Below are positions 20,681 through 31,982 of a stretch of 64,000 nt of DNA, piece by piece. The notes below the pieces were generated by a model. It saw nothing but the letters and a program-made list of their open reading frames with translations. It was not told the DNA's origin and made no database searches. Origin of the DNA: Corythucha ciliata (lineage: Eukaryota > Arthropoda > Insecta > Hemiptera > Tingidae); NCBI GenBank assembly GCA_038030265.1, contig CM075943.1:24366001-24430000 (forward strand), in the 5' to 3' direction. The translations under genes were made by a program, and so were the position numbers. Every line of letters begins with the position of its first letter. Positions within the stretch are counted from its first letter, which is position 1.

Positions 20681-23600
20681 GCCGATGGGCCACCCCCCAC
20701 CAGGAGCGGGTGTGCTATAACGGTGCAGTGGTGGGCTGAACCACGATGATAATTCGCCCAGGTGGCCTCCAGTTTCTCCGCGGTAAATTTTTCACAAATT
20801 ACAAGTATTTTATAGACCTAAACTTGTCGTCGAGGTGTCGATTTTCAGCACCCCCTCTCCCACTCATTTCATCTTCGCTTACGCACTTGTCCATTTCCTC
20901 AACTCTCTAGTATACAAGCAGGCGATTTATTGCCATTTTATCGAATAAAAACTTCTGTATGCGACCCAGTCCTCCATAGAGGACATCAATTGTGATAAAG
21001 GTTGGTTTTTTTGGTCCAAAACAGGATGGTGGGGGAAAATAGATAAAGAACGTTATTCGCGATGAAACGTGAACGTGCCCACCGCCAAACTTTTCAAGAA
21101 CAAAATACAAGTTTTAAACATCCACTGTTCGTAGTGATAATTTGTTGCCAAAAAAGGATGCAAAAATAACGCCCCTAAATAAGGCCTGTTTTAATTTTAA
21201 GTTACATTCCGAGTGTATGCGACTTATGCAAGAACACGAGAGTATGTGTGAGAAAGAGAATGAGTGATTTCTTAAAATAGGCTCCTTCTCGCATTAAGTG
21301 GCTCATCTGACACGGGAATCCGCATTGGTCCAAGAATAACACAAATATTTCGAATACAACAAAAAAGTTCAAGGACGTCCAATTGGGACGATACCTCTCC
21401 CCCCACAACCACCACTGCTACTGTATTATTCTCTTTTGCGGTAAGCAATGACTGGACGTTAAATCCTGACTGGACACTCAAAATAGTGAAAGGTACAAGT
21501 AGTCCCAACCGTGGGATGGTTTATCCTTCATATGGCTGAGCCCTTAGCCTGGAATTTAAAATTCATTAAATCCTCATGATCATAATCTCTAGAAATGATA
21601 ATTACTGGGTCCAGTCTGGGTAAAAACACAATTAAGGCGAGAGGTATTTCATGTTGAGAGTTAGGTGTTGATGTTCTCACCAAAATAATTGACTCAGAAA
21701 ATATAATGGCTAGGTTCCGACACTTTTTTCGTTTAATTTTTTTATTTTTAGGAGTCCTTTCCCTTGTACCTACTGATACAACCCTGTGAATAAATTCTTC
21801 GTAAATCTTCCAAGGCACACCGCAGGAGTTGTCATCGGCGTTCAAAAAGATAGCTCACGACAGGGAGGGAAAAAAACAACAACAACAACCGACTCCACTT
21901 TTACAAGCAATAAAATTTGAAACATCCAACGGTGTTAATTATGTAAATCAGTTTGAATTGGTGGCAGACACTCGGCGAGGGCTATAGTGTTCGGCCGGCA
22001 CCAAGGGGGATTGACTTCGAAAATGACCGAACACGCTCCACAATAATTGTGTTTAGCTTTCTGCTTCCCCCCCCCCTTCCGTAAATTCCAAGGTAGATTC
22101 CTCCAGCCCCCCCCCCTCCTTATCCTCAACGTAAAAAAGGGCTTGTTTGACTGGAGCGAGGGTTCCGTTTCATTATTGAACACATATAATCTTTTTGGAA
22201 CTTTTTAAAAAGGGCTATTGATAAAATTGGTCACGCACGTTCTCGATGAATAATTATTAATTAGGTTTTTTGTGAAAGCAACCACAGGCGGATCCTTAAA
22301 TTTAATTGAAAAGAATTAGATATAAGGGGAGAGGGTGGATTGTGTACAGTCATCGATGAAGATTGTTTAGATGAAAAAATAAAAAAGTCTTCTCTGTCCT
22401 CTTCAGCGTAAGAGGATTGAGGTAAGTTTGGCCTTTTTTTTATACACAGAAGATGCTCACGATGGTAAATACAATAAAGAAAAGTAAACATCCCTCTTCG
22501 GCGTATAGCCCGTGTCAGACGTCATTCTTATTCCACGTCCCTACCCCAATATTCGATCAAAGTGTTAAAAAGGATTACACACACACACAAAAAAGGCCCA
22601 CCGAGACGCTGGCTTTTAATAATAAATCATCCTCTATCAACAATGATGACCTATTACCCAGGTGGCCCGCCTGGAAGCCCCCACCCTGTCCTCATCATCC
22701 TGTCCAATGGGTCATCAACCGGAGCGGACACACGACCACACGATTTTCTAAACACAGTACTGCATTGTGGACGTGTATATTCATTGAGACAACCGTGAAA
22801 CCACCGAATGTACCTAAACATCTTGAAATCTCTATGGGAAGTCAAGTTTTTATACAGCAGAGACATTTTATACAAAACTAGTACTTGTAGCACCGGGCTG
22901 CCTGTGCCATTTACTGCATGTAAGTAAATAAACAGTTCGTTTTTTATTTACACACCCCACTCTTTGACAAATAGCTGAATTTAGAGAAGGTGTCAAGGGC
23001 TACATAAATTAAAAACAATGTCATATTATTTCAAATCGTAAGCTTACGTGTAACGTTGTTTTCTCGTGCGTATGACGTGAGATCTATCCATCAAGAAAAA
23101 AAAATATTCATTTTTACTTAAAATTTAAACGACTGACACAATCTGAAACTTGATAAAATGAAAAGGGGAAATCCTTTGTGACTTGCAAACACTTGAACGT
23201 CATTCTCCTGTACCCTATGAGACTCTATAAACGGATTGATGAGGTGGGAGGGAGGTTGCAAAGGGATGTGTGACAACTTCATGTCAGAGACACATCCTGC
23301 GTGAAAACTACATGTACTTCTTTCAAGAATGCGGGTCTGCGAGGCCCGCAGTTTAAAAAAGACGGAGCGACGTTTACAAACTTGTTTACTCTCTTTTAAA
23401 GCTTTACACGCTAAACGAACACTAATTGCCTTCGGATTAATTTAAATTCGAGTAAAATAAACCAAGGTGTTTTCGTATTGGGCCTCCTAAAAGCAGAACG
23501 AGGGCTTGATAGGATAGGAAAGAAGGGGAACTTTGTTTTAAAAGCTTTTTCCACGAGGGGGGGGGGAGAGGAAATGGGAAAATAGAAGAGACTCGATGAC

Positions 23601-24700
23601 AATAGTTAGTAAACAAAATATTACAGTCGGAATTTAACGAAAGGAGCTGTATTATTTACTTCGAAAGAACATCATTTTTGCGAGCAAGGAAGTTCACTTG
23701 TAAGAAAGAGTGAGCCTTAAAATCTATTAAGTCTTAATATACGACCCTAAAATGACAAAAAGACTCCTTGTGTTAAAATAATCGTGAACCTTGATCGCGG
23801 GATCCGCGACGATGGGCAAATTCGTGAATGAACTCATCTTTTGATCCACTTTTACATTTCCCCTGGTTTCTACGTTGTTTTAACCGTTTCTAATTACATG
23901 GGAGGGCGTGAAAACCGGTGCGCTTCATTTATTATGTCATCAAACACCTACTCGAGCTGATCCAGTCAATCAGATAATTTCACGCCTCGTTTCTTTATTA
24001 TTCATGGAGAAATTCTTTTGAAACAACGCATTAAATTATGTTTTGAAACAAATTTCGAATGGAGAACTTCGATTAAATGAGGAAAAAAAGAAGGAGTGAG
24101 GGGTGGGGTCGTAGAGATGGTGTAAAAAGAAAAAAAAATTGAACAGAACCAATAAAGATTTCTATAAAGAACTTAGCAAACAAAAGTTTCATTTTAATAA
24201 ACAGCAGATCTCCATTGAACATTTCTCTTTTGGATTGCTGCTCTTGCTGTCCCGAATATCAAGCGAATATTAATGACGACTGAATAAACAAATAAAAAAC
24301 TGCTACCACGAGGGCAGGGCCAAAAAAAAGATATTTCGGAGAAGAAAGAAAAACGAGAGTCATTTGGAAGTTCAATAATTTAGCTGACGCCATGTAAATC
24401 CCCTTCACTGCCCTCTCCTCCTTGCGAACATCAACAAACCCAATGACAAGTTGCATAAATCAGCGGGGCACTAGGCTTTACAGGCTGTTGAGCTTGAATT
24501 TACTGAACATTATAATGATATGCATTTATCGATTCTCGACAGGGCTATGCCACATAAAATTTCTGTAGAGTTCGACGTGTATATTTGCGCGTAACTTCAA
24601 ATGACGGGAGAGAGAGATATCTTTGAGATAATGTGGAACGAGAATTCCCTAAATGGTGGGCGAGGGGTACATAGAAAGGCGAAAATTAACGCAAAGTTCA
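20681..24700. other. Non-coding stretch, no gene recognised
   Basis: Only simple-sequence features are seen: AAC repeats near 21,873-21,888, a CA run near 22,578-22,590, C tracts near 22,069 and 22,110, and a G tract near 23,559. Short open frames are present on both strands without recognisable domains or splice context. Confidence 0.5.
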
Positions 24701-25475
24701 TACAGGGTGGATCCGTATATGTGTGACAAAACTTTTTGGGTAAAACTACGTTAAAAGTGGAGTAAAATGGTACCTTCGGAAGTGTCCTACGTCGATCCGT
24801 TCCGGAGTTATGATATTTTTGGTGTTTAAAAAAGTAACCAATGCTTTCTTCAAAAAATCCGCAATTTCTCGGCTTATATCGCACCAAATCCAAAAAGTGA
24901 TGTCATTTTCAGAAACTACGGAACATTTCCTTTAGGATAGAGGCCATTTTATTGCTTGAAATAATCATCAACACAGGGTGCAGGGAGATCGGCAGTAAGT
25001 GAGAACAGGATATCTTACCATGGAGAAGGCAAGAGGCATTCGATTTGACCCCTTCCCCCGTCAGTGATCCATTAAATTGTCGCCATTCAGGGGGGAGGGT
25101 ATAATTAAATGCCGTTTGCCTACGATATCTTCTCCTTCCTAAAATATTCTGTCCTCCTTTCTAAAACAGTATTTTGACAGAAAAATATAGGCAATTGCCT
25201 AGGTGCCAGGTGCCAACAACAATCGTGAAAGGTGTTCAGAGATGGGCAGAAATGGATGGCAAACTGAATGTCTCTTGCCTGCGATATATCCTGTTCTCCT
25301 TACTGCCGATCTCCCTGCACCCTTCACGAATACCGTAGACAATGGCCTATGTTTCGTAAAAACACGGTTTTTGTGAATTCTCATGACGTTTTTGTGAGAA
25401 ACGTCAGTGGTAACATGAAATGTGAACACGCCAAAAGGAAGCTTACAAGACGGGGAAGTTTTTGTGACCTAAATT
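24701..25475. repeat. Complex dispersed repeat, copy 1 (modules X, Z, Y)
   Basis: Module X (24,703-24,972) starts ACAGGGTGGATCCGTATA and contains AAACTACGTTAAAAGTGG. It recurs inverted at 37,219-37,502. Module Y (25,063-25,470) recurs in direct orientation at 36,690-37,118 with GACAGAAAAATATAGGCA and AACACGGTTTTTGTG conserved. Module Z (24,977-25,047) is an inverted copy of part of Y (25,254-25,321), so this copy can fold on itself. No protein-coding capacity is evident. Confidence 0.7.
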
Positions 25476-26261
25476 GGGCTAAATTGGGTTTTTGAATGAG
25501 AACCCCCAATCGAATTGGGCTGTTGAGATAGCTAAAGAACCCTCGAAATGAGGTTTTTTTTGGTAGCCAACCACACACGAATTGGATTTTTAAGAGGGCC
25601 AAACCCTAGAAATTGCTTCTATGAGTGAACCCCCTCCCTCCACCTTCAAAACTTATAACTTCCTGATAAATAACTGCGAACTGCAACTTTTTGAGCTAAA
25701 CATACCGGGCCTCGATGTTTGCAAAATTGCAAGTTTTGGGACCAGTTTTTCGTGATCTCGTGGAAGTTACGAAAAAATAGCAAATTTTCTTTATGTTAAC
25801 CTTGTATTTTTCCTCCAGAATAGCACAATCAGCCGTTTTTCGCAAATTTTGCGAAAGTTGGGTCACCAAGCCCCGAACCAGCGATTTTTTTTCCATTTTT
25901 AGCCAGGAAGTAAATCCTGAGATGACCTGTTGACTCTCATTCTTAATTTTAGCCTGTAATTTTAGCCTGTATACCTCCAGAAACCACGAATCAGCAGATG
26001 ATTTCAATTTCAATACTGAACTTGACCAATGAGCAGCACAAATAAGCGCTTTTTTCTCCATTTAACCTGCAAACTTGCACCAGGAACATTAAATTGTCGC
26101 TTATTGACAATTTTTATTAACGATGATGCCTTGCAAAAAGAAGCCTAGTGGAATAGCCGGGGAATTTCAAGTATTGGAGTTGAATATTCTCACAATTTCA
26201 AGTTTCTGGGACTTTTTTCGCGGGCGAGGACTCTGAGGTAGCCGGCCGCGATGGGGGACAC
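25476..26261. repeat. Degenerate short tandem-like array, then non-coding sequence
   Basis: From 25,485 to 25,625 the pattern AACCCCNNAAATTGGGTTTTTGA repeats loosely with a period of about 33-40 bp. The same pattern is found at 37,690-38,210, also just downstream of the shared repeat. Between 26,150 and 26,220 the pattern AATAGCCGNGGAATTTCAAG appears, which recurs at 59,553-59,640 and 62,618-62,680. No gene is seen. Confidence 0.45.
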
Positions 26262-26415
26262 CAGTGATGCACCGAGATCGAGAAAAAGTCTTGGTCTCGG
26301 TCTCGAGATTAAATTTTCTGGAGCGAGTCCGAGATCAAAGACACTACTTTCGTACAGAGACCGAGACTATAAGTCTCATTCTCACGACTCAGTCTTGGTC
26401 TCGTCGGTAGGTGTG
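26262..26415. repeat. GAGACC-rich dispersed repeat, copy C
   Basis: It begins CAGTGATGCACCGAGATCG and contains multiple GGTCTCGGTCTCG, GAGACCGAGAC and CTTGGTCTCGTC motifs in opposite orientations. The CAGTGNTGCA start is hAT-like, but no clear target duplication was found. Confidence 0.5.
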
Positions 26416-27534
26416 ATAGCACATGCCTATAATAAACTAATGACGTAGTTACTAGGTAGTGCAGATATAGATCTTTTCACTCAACAATGGTCTCAATTCC
26501 ACCGGTCCCCTCCTCTTCCCTGCACCACTTCCCACCAATTCGACGCCAATTACAAACCGTACAAAGTGAGTGATCATATTGTTCAGAAAAGCATGATACA
26601 GGAAGTAGTTTCGGTATCAGTTTAGTGCAGTACCGAGGCAGGGTTTTCATGTCTTAATGTCACTGGGAAAAATTATCTGACACAAGCTCAGTTCACTCCA
26701 CCAACAACGATGAAACCAAATCATCATAACCAATTTTTTCCTTGTGCAATGCAATGTCTTCATGGTTTAAGGTTCGTTTAATTAATGAAATTTAAGGTTT
26801 ATAATTTTCATTTCATTTTAAAAATGCACTATTTACGCAATATGGCTTAAAAGTATTGGATCAACTTGTTGGGAGGGGGAAGGGGAGATCGCAAATGAAA
26901 TGCTATGCTCTTTTTTTTTTTTTTTTTCACAGTTCAAGCAGGGTTGAACCCCACAACAGAACTGTCAATGCACTTCATAAATTCAACAATACAACGTTAA
27001 GTATAAGTCATATAGTATTGCCTAAAATACAATTAAAACAAATAAATTAAATAGCGAACGAATTCACCGCTCAAACGCCATTACAACGGTCAAACTTGGC
27101 CCAAATCTTTCTGGAGACTATCGCCAAATGGACCCCCCCCCCTCCGGAAACCTGTTCAGGGATCGAGCAATGCGAACGACGCTTCTGTTGAGAGATGCAT
27201 TCGTTCGACAGGTTGAAACGTGAAACAACTCCGAATGACGCAAGGAACGGCCAGACGGTGAACCCAGAAGTCCACCAAAACGAACAACCGATTGTTCAGT
27301 CATCAGTCATTGTAACGTTTTTTTTTATGATACCTACTCGAACGATTTGAATGAAAATTGCCTCCCACACTTTCCGTAATCGCTCGCATACATCGCCGTA
27401 ATCACGATGTAATCGCTCTCTGTTCCATTAGCATAAGCACTTTCATAAGAATTTTCTAGGGCAAAGGCGGGTCTAACATAAGGGGTAACAGCAGAATCCG
27501 CCCCGCCCGCCCCTGGAGCCTTTGTGGGCCTCCT
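26416..27534. other. Non-coding stretch
   Basis: A T run lies near 26,910-26,927 and a C run near 27,132. No exon was recognised. Confidence 0.4.
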
Positions 27535-27653
27535 GACCGAGACTTGCGAGACGAGACCGAGGCCCACTTATTGGACGAAACCGAGACCAAGACCATCTTC
27601 CTATGACCGAGACCGAGATGCGTAAGTCTCGGTCTTGGTCTCGTGCAGCACTA
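27535..27653. repeat. GAGACC-rich dispersed repeat, copy D
   Basis: It runs from GACCGAGACTTGCGAGACGAGACC to GTCTTGGTCTCGTGCAGCAC. Read on the minus strand, its right end is AGTGCTGCACGAGACC, matching the starts of copies A and C. It is a small inverted-repeat unit. Confidence 0.5.
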
Positions 27654-27959
27654 ACTGCGTGCGGTCGGTGTCTCAAAGACAACCTCACCCTCCCCCTCTG
27701 CAGCATACTTCATCAGCCATCTCTCAGCTTTGTCCGCCATTCCCGCTGTCAACGCTCACACGAAACACGGAATAAGCCGCGTGGCATGACTCACAGCTGT
27801 GCTTTCGTATATAGTACCAGAGCTTCTTATAGCCATCGCATAATCGCAAGTTTCTGAAGGAATGATAGCTGCAAAAAGAACACGTTTCGTGAAAAAATCG
27901 AGTCCGAGCCGACTTCAAATTCTTGATGTACAATCTCAGAAAAGTCGAAAAAAAGTGGT

Positions 27960-29005
27960 TTTCGTCATGCCGGCCGTCGGTCTGTCACTTTTTATTTTTT
28001 CTATAATTTCATGAAAACGAAAACCTGGCTGTTTCTTGGTATGCGAAGGGAGAAGCACAAATCTGGCCTTTGTTTTGAGAAAAAAAATTGTATCGGACCG
28101 TTCTCCCTGTACCGAAATGTTGTTTTTAGTTATAGCCTCAAAACAAGTGATTCCAGAATTTTGAAATATTTTTTTCGGATTCCTCGTGAAATTTTCTTGA
28201 CCACAATATCTCACAAGAGATCACAATATCTGTGGTCTCGTGAGTTGACCACAATATTGCCGAAAAATGCAACTTTTTTTGTAGCCAAAATCGTTGTTGT
28301 TAGCGCAAAAGGACCAGAAGCACAAAATAACGGTTGAAATTGCAAAAAAGGGCGCGAAAGCCCCTTTGAATCTCATGGCATTTTCCATTTGCGTAAAACT
28401 CAGCTCTGGAGCCGAGCATTTCCATCCGTCTTCTCCGTTACCATATGATATAATTCAGAGAAGACGGGTGGAAATGCTCGACTCCAAAGCTGAATTTTAT
28501 GCAAATAGAAAACGCCATTAATTGCAAATATTTGTACCCGAAAAAACACCAAATATGGGTGCAAATATTTGTACCCGAGATTAAGCGAAAATTGAGGGAG
28601 GAATAGGATTTGGCGTGACTACGTCAAACATTATTTTCCACAGAATTATACATAGTAATCTAAATCTAGTTGTTTCTTGGTATAAAAAACGCGAATATGA
28701 CCTTTGTTTTGAAGGAAAATCATTTCCCAGGCATGTAGTTCTCCCCGTAGTGGAATAATATTCTCGGTATTAACGTGGAAACAATTAGGCCCGAATTTTC
28801 TTCAACCTCAAAGCTCCCTCACAGACTGGAAAAATTATAAAATAACATATGATTCTACAGTTTGCAAGGAAGGTTGGAGTCGAGGAAATTTCGAGGAATG
28901 ACTTAGCAAACGGGGCCTTCGTTCTGGAATTTTCTAACTATTTTGTTCGGATTTCTCGTACAATTTCCATGCGAATTGACTACAACATTGCCGAAAACAA
29001 ACCCC
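27960..29005. repeat. Two diverged tandem copies of one repeat flanking a hairpin
   Basis: The segment 28,020-28,290 (GTTTCTTGGTAT, CTGGCCTTTGTTTTGA, TTCTCCCTGTA, TTCGGATTCCTCGT, CAATATTGCCGAAAA) recurs diverged but in the same order at 28,668-29,000 (GTTTCTTGGTAT, ATGACCTTTGTTTTGA, GTTCTCCCCGTA, TCGGATTTCTCGT, ACATTGCCGAAAA). Between them lie the hairpin at 28,374-28,520 and a double copy of GCAAATATTTGTACCCGA (28,524 and 28,561). No coding capacity was recognised. Confidence 0.55.
28374..28520. repeat. Hairpin (foldback) with 60-bp arms
   Basis: The left arm TGGCATTTTCCATTTGCGTA through GAGCATTTCCATCCGTCTTC is mirrored on the right by GAGAAGACGGGTGGAAATGC through GCAAATAGAAAACGCCA. The loop is about 20 bp. 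Part of the left arm resembles ATGGCGTTTTCCATTGAATG near 50,157. Confidence 0.7.
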
Positions 29006-29325
29006 TTTTTTATGACATCTTGTGTTTATAGGTCAGAAGTGTTCGAGAAAAAAAGTGCTAACTTAGAAAAGCTCGTACGGTACAATTTTTGGCAGCCCGA
29101 AAACCGACATGTTTTGGCATGAAATAACGAAGACGAATGATTGAAGGAGGATTAAAAATTGAGTGACGATTGATGGTTATAGTCGTTGATGGATAAGGGT
29201 CGGTAATGGAAGATTAGTCGATGTGGACTGAGGGTTGATATTGATTATGTACGACGCAGCATTTTGGATTTAGGGTTATGGAAATTTTGGTGTTTGAGGA
29301 ATTAAGACTGCGGGTTTCGCATACG

Positions 29326-29570
29326 ACATTGCGAGACTTGACAACTAGGGATGTTGAATATTGTTAGTAAGATCGCTTAAAACTACGAGGGCTAATAATA
29401 GGTGATGCATGCAGAAAGTTGTAGCCGTATAGGAAGCCTGTGTTGTCAGTCTTTCCTCGTTAAGGGGCGTCGAAAATGAACCGAGTTTCAGTTGTACTTC
29501 CTTACGCTGAAGATGGCGAACAGCCGAAACCGGTTCGTTTTCGACGCACCTCAACGAGGACTACACGATA
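29326..29570. repeat. Repeat A followed by a partial copy of TIR element Q
   Basis: Repeat A (29,326-29,400, ACATTGCGAGACTTGACAAC to GGGCTAATAATAG) recurs at 29,720-29,792. From 29,401 a copy of element Q follows (TGCATGCAGAAAGTTGTAGC, then TTTCCTCGTTAAGG, CGAAACCGGTTCGTTTTCGA and CACCTCAACGAGGA). It stops before the distal part of its right terminus, which is present in the copy at 30,194. Confidence 0.65.
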
Positions 29571-29719
29571 CTTGAATGTTCCCATTTTTGGCGTTCACTA
29601 ATAGTGCATACGAAGGCACCTTTGAAGTCAATCTTATTTCGTCTCACATCTGTTTCACTTCTATGTACAATTCTCCAGATCTGTAGATGGAGTTCAGTGG
29701 ACAAAATAATATTATACGA

Positions 29720-30192
29720 ACATTGCGAGACTTGACAACTAGGGATGTTAAATATTGTTAGTAAGATCGCTTAAACTACGAGGGCTAATAATAGTAGAGA
29801 ACCTTTAAAACACGGGTACTGCAACACGGTTTTCAGCGCCATATTTGGTCCCTCAGTCGTCAGGGTAAACACAATAATATGATATTATCATGAATGAAAA
29901 AATTGTCATCGTAACAGCAAACAAACGCGGAACGTGGTCAAATAAATAAAAGTATCCCACTTGTCAATGAGATCAGGGGCCGTATTCCGAAGCCGTGTGA
30001 AAATGCCGCAAAAAAACGGTTGCTATGGCGGGATAATGTTATTTATTATTCGGCGTCTTTGGATCCCGCTTGCGGGATGTTTTCCCGACCGTTCGGAATA
30101 AGCCCCCAGGTGGTAATTATAATCATATGAGGGACCAAGTATGGCACCGATTTACGTGTTTCAGTACTCGTGTTTTATAGTGCCTTAATAAT
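29720..30192. mobile_element. Repeat A copy plus TIR element P with an inner MITE
   Basis: Repeat A (29,720-29,792) is followed by element P. Its ends are inverted copies: AAAACACGGGTACTGCAACA and TTTGGTCCCTCA at 29,805-29,855 against TGAGGGACCAAGTATGGC and TACTCGTGTTTTATAG at 30,126-30,180. Inside lies a MITE at 29,977-30,106, with ends GGGCCGTATTCCGAA and TTCGGAATAAGCCCC and flanking CAG triplets. There is no coding capacity. Confidence 0.6.
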
Positions 30193-30395
30193 AGGTGGTG
30201 CATGCATAAAGTTGTAGCCGAATAGGAAGCCTGCGTTGTCAGTCTTCCCTCGTTAAGGTGCATCGAAAATGAACCGAGTTTCAGTTGTACTTCAATACGC
30301 TGAAGATGGCAGCCGAAACCGGTTCGTTTTCGACGCACCTCAACGAGGAAAGACTAACATTGTAGGCTCCTAAGGCTACAACTTCATGCATGCGT
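30193..30395. mobile_element. TIR element Q, complete copy, about 200 bp
   Basis: The left end TGCATGCATAAAGTTGTAGC and the following CCTCGTTAAGGTGCATCGAA are mirrored by TTCGACGCACCTCAACGAGG and GGCTACAACTTCATGCATGC on the right. The arms are about 75 bp. The same unit, lacking its right tip, lies at 29,401. No ORF with a known domain is present. Confidence 0.7.
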
Positions 30396-31946
30396 AACAA
30401 GGGACGTACTCAGGGGCCTCCCTTGAATTTAATAAGACCTCCTTGAAGCGCTTCGAAACAGACGACACATTTCGACAGACCATGATGGGATTTTTAACCA
30501 ACTGGAGTTAACAAGTCACTAAGGTTGGTTTATGAATATGACCCTATTGGTGAATTTCACTACCTAGACTAGGCATAGAATAGACCTAGGATAGGTGTAA
30601 AATTAAGTTGGCCTAGAGGAAAAAAATGCTTTGCATTTTACGTGAACAAGGTTCGACTTCGTTAAGTCCAACCACGTCCAACCTTAAGTATTGGAGGTGA
30701 AATCCGGTATGAGCCAGGTGGTTTTTTCGCTATGATTTTCTGATGATTCACAGAACTAAAACAGATAGAAACAGCACAATTAGAGCCCTGACAGACGAAG
30801 GGACCTTAACCTGAGTCACTGAACCTGTCGCACAGGGTGGTGACAACTCGTGCGTTCAGGTCGACTTTCAGCAACTTGACAAGTGACCCTGATTTGCGCT
30901 TTCGGGGGGGTCGAGCCATGCCAACCAAACACAATGCTATATATGGAAAGCAAAGTGTATGCAAATTTGACTCTCCCCCCCCCCCCTCAATAAGGAGCCT
31001 TCGCTACGGACCTGCCTCATACTCAGATATTGCGCAATTTTAGCTACAGACAGTCGCGAGTTATCCACTAATTAATTCATTTCCTTTTTCGTGACAATTA
31101 TTGAGCCTCCGGACTCCTTAAGCTATTTTTTTGAGCTCGAGGAACTGACAAATCAAGTTCACTCAGGAACAGACGATATTATGAGGTTATCCATCACTGC
31201 TCCACGATATTAATCAGTTTTTAACGGCATCGCATCCACTGAGCCCGAATTACACTGTTCGGGGAGGACCAAAGATGGCGTATTGCCGTGCTTGTGTTCC
31301 AAGTGAATTACCAAGGGTGGCCATGAGTCGACTTGTATTCAAGTAAACACAATGCTTGGCGGAGGAGTTATAGCGGTACGAGAGTAGTGGATAGGGGGCA
31401 CGGTTTTAATAATAGTACAACTTTCTCTATAAAGCACAGTTGTGGTTCAAGATCCCTATTCAGTCAACAGTTACGAACTTTTGCACCCCCCCCCCCTCTC
31501 GCCATCATCACTACCAACCATTCAACAATTTCCCCGATGGTCTCATTGTTGGTGGAGAGGGGTTACTTCTGTCATTCACTGCGATTTCTATATTTCATGC
31601 GGAGGTTTCTGTGTCATAGGGGGATCTGAAAAAATTCAGGGGGTTGGGTGGGTAGGGGTTTTGAGTACTCCCTCCTCACTAAGAACCCAGGCCTCCAGAC
31701 ATTAAACAAAAAACAAATTTTTCTCTCGCCTTGGAAGAAATTCGTAAAAATGGTCTCCCCAACCGTAATTGTAGAAGTCACCCAGATAAGTGGTCTGCCA
31801 CTGTGTTCCGATGAGGAGTGTGGGGGTGGACAAGAAATTGTTTCCCGAATAAACATTTTTTGTTCTTTTCGTGTTTGCTTTCTGCCACCGTAGAAGAGTG
31901 GAAGCATTTTTGCTAGGTCACGTTCTTTACTTATTTTTCCTATCTC

Positions 31947-31982
<36 letters not shown>

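Noticed and set aside
22453..22881. Overlapping open frames around 22.45-22.9 kb on both strands
   Set aside because: Pro/His/Thr-rich low-complexity translations without motifs or exon borders, so not annotated as a gene.
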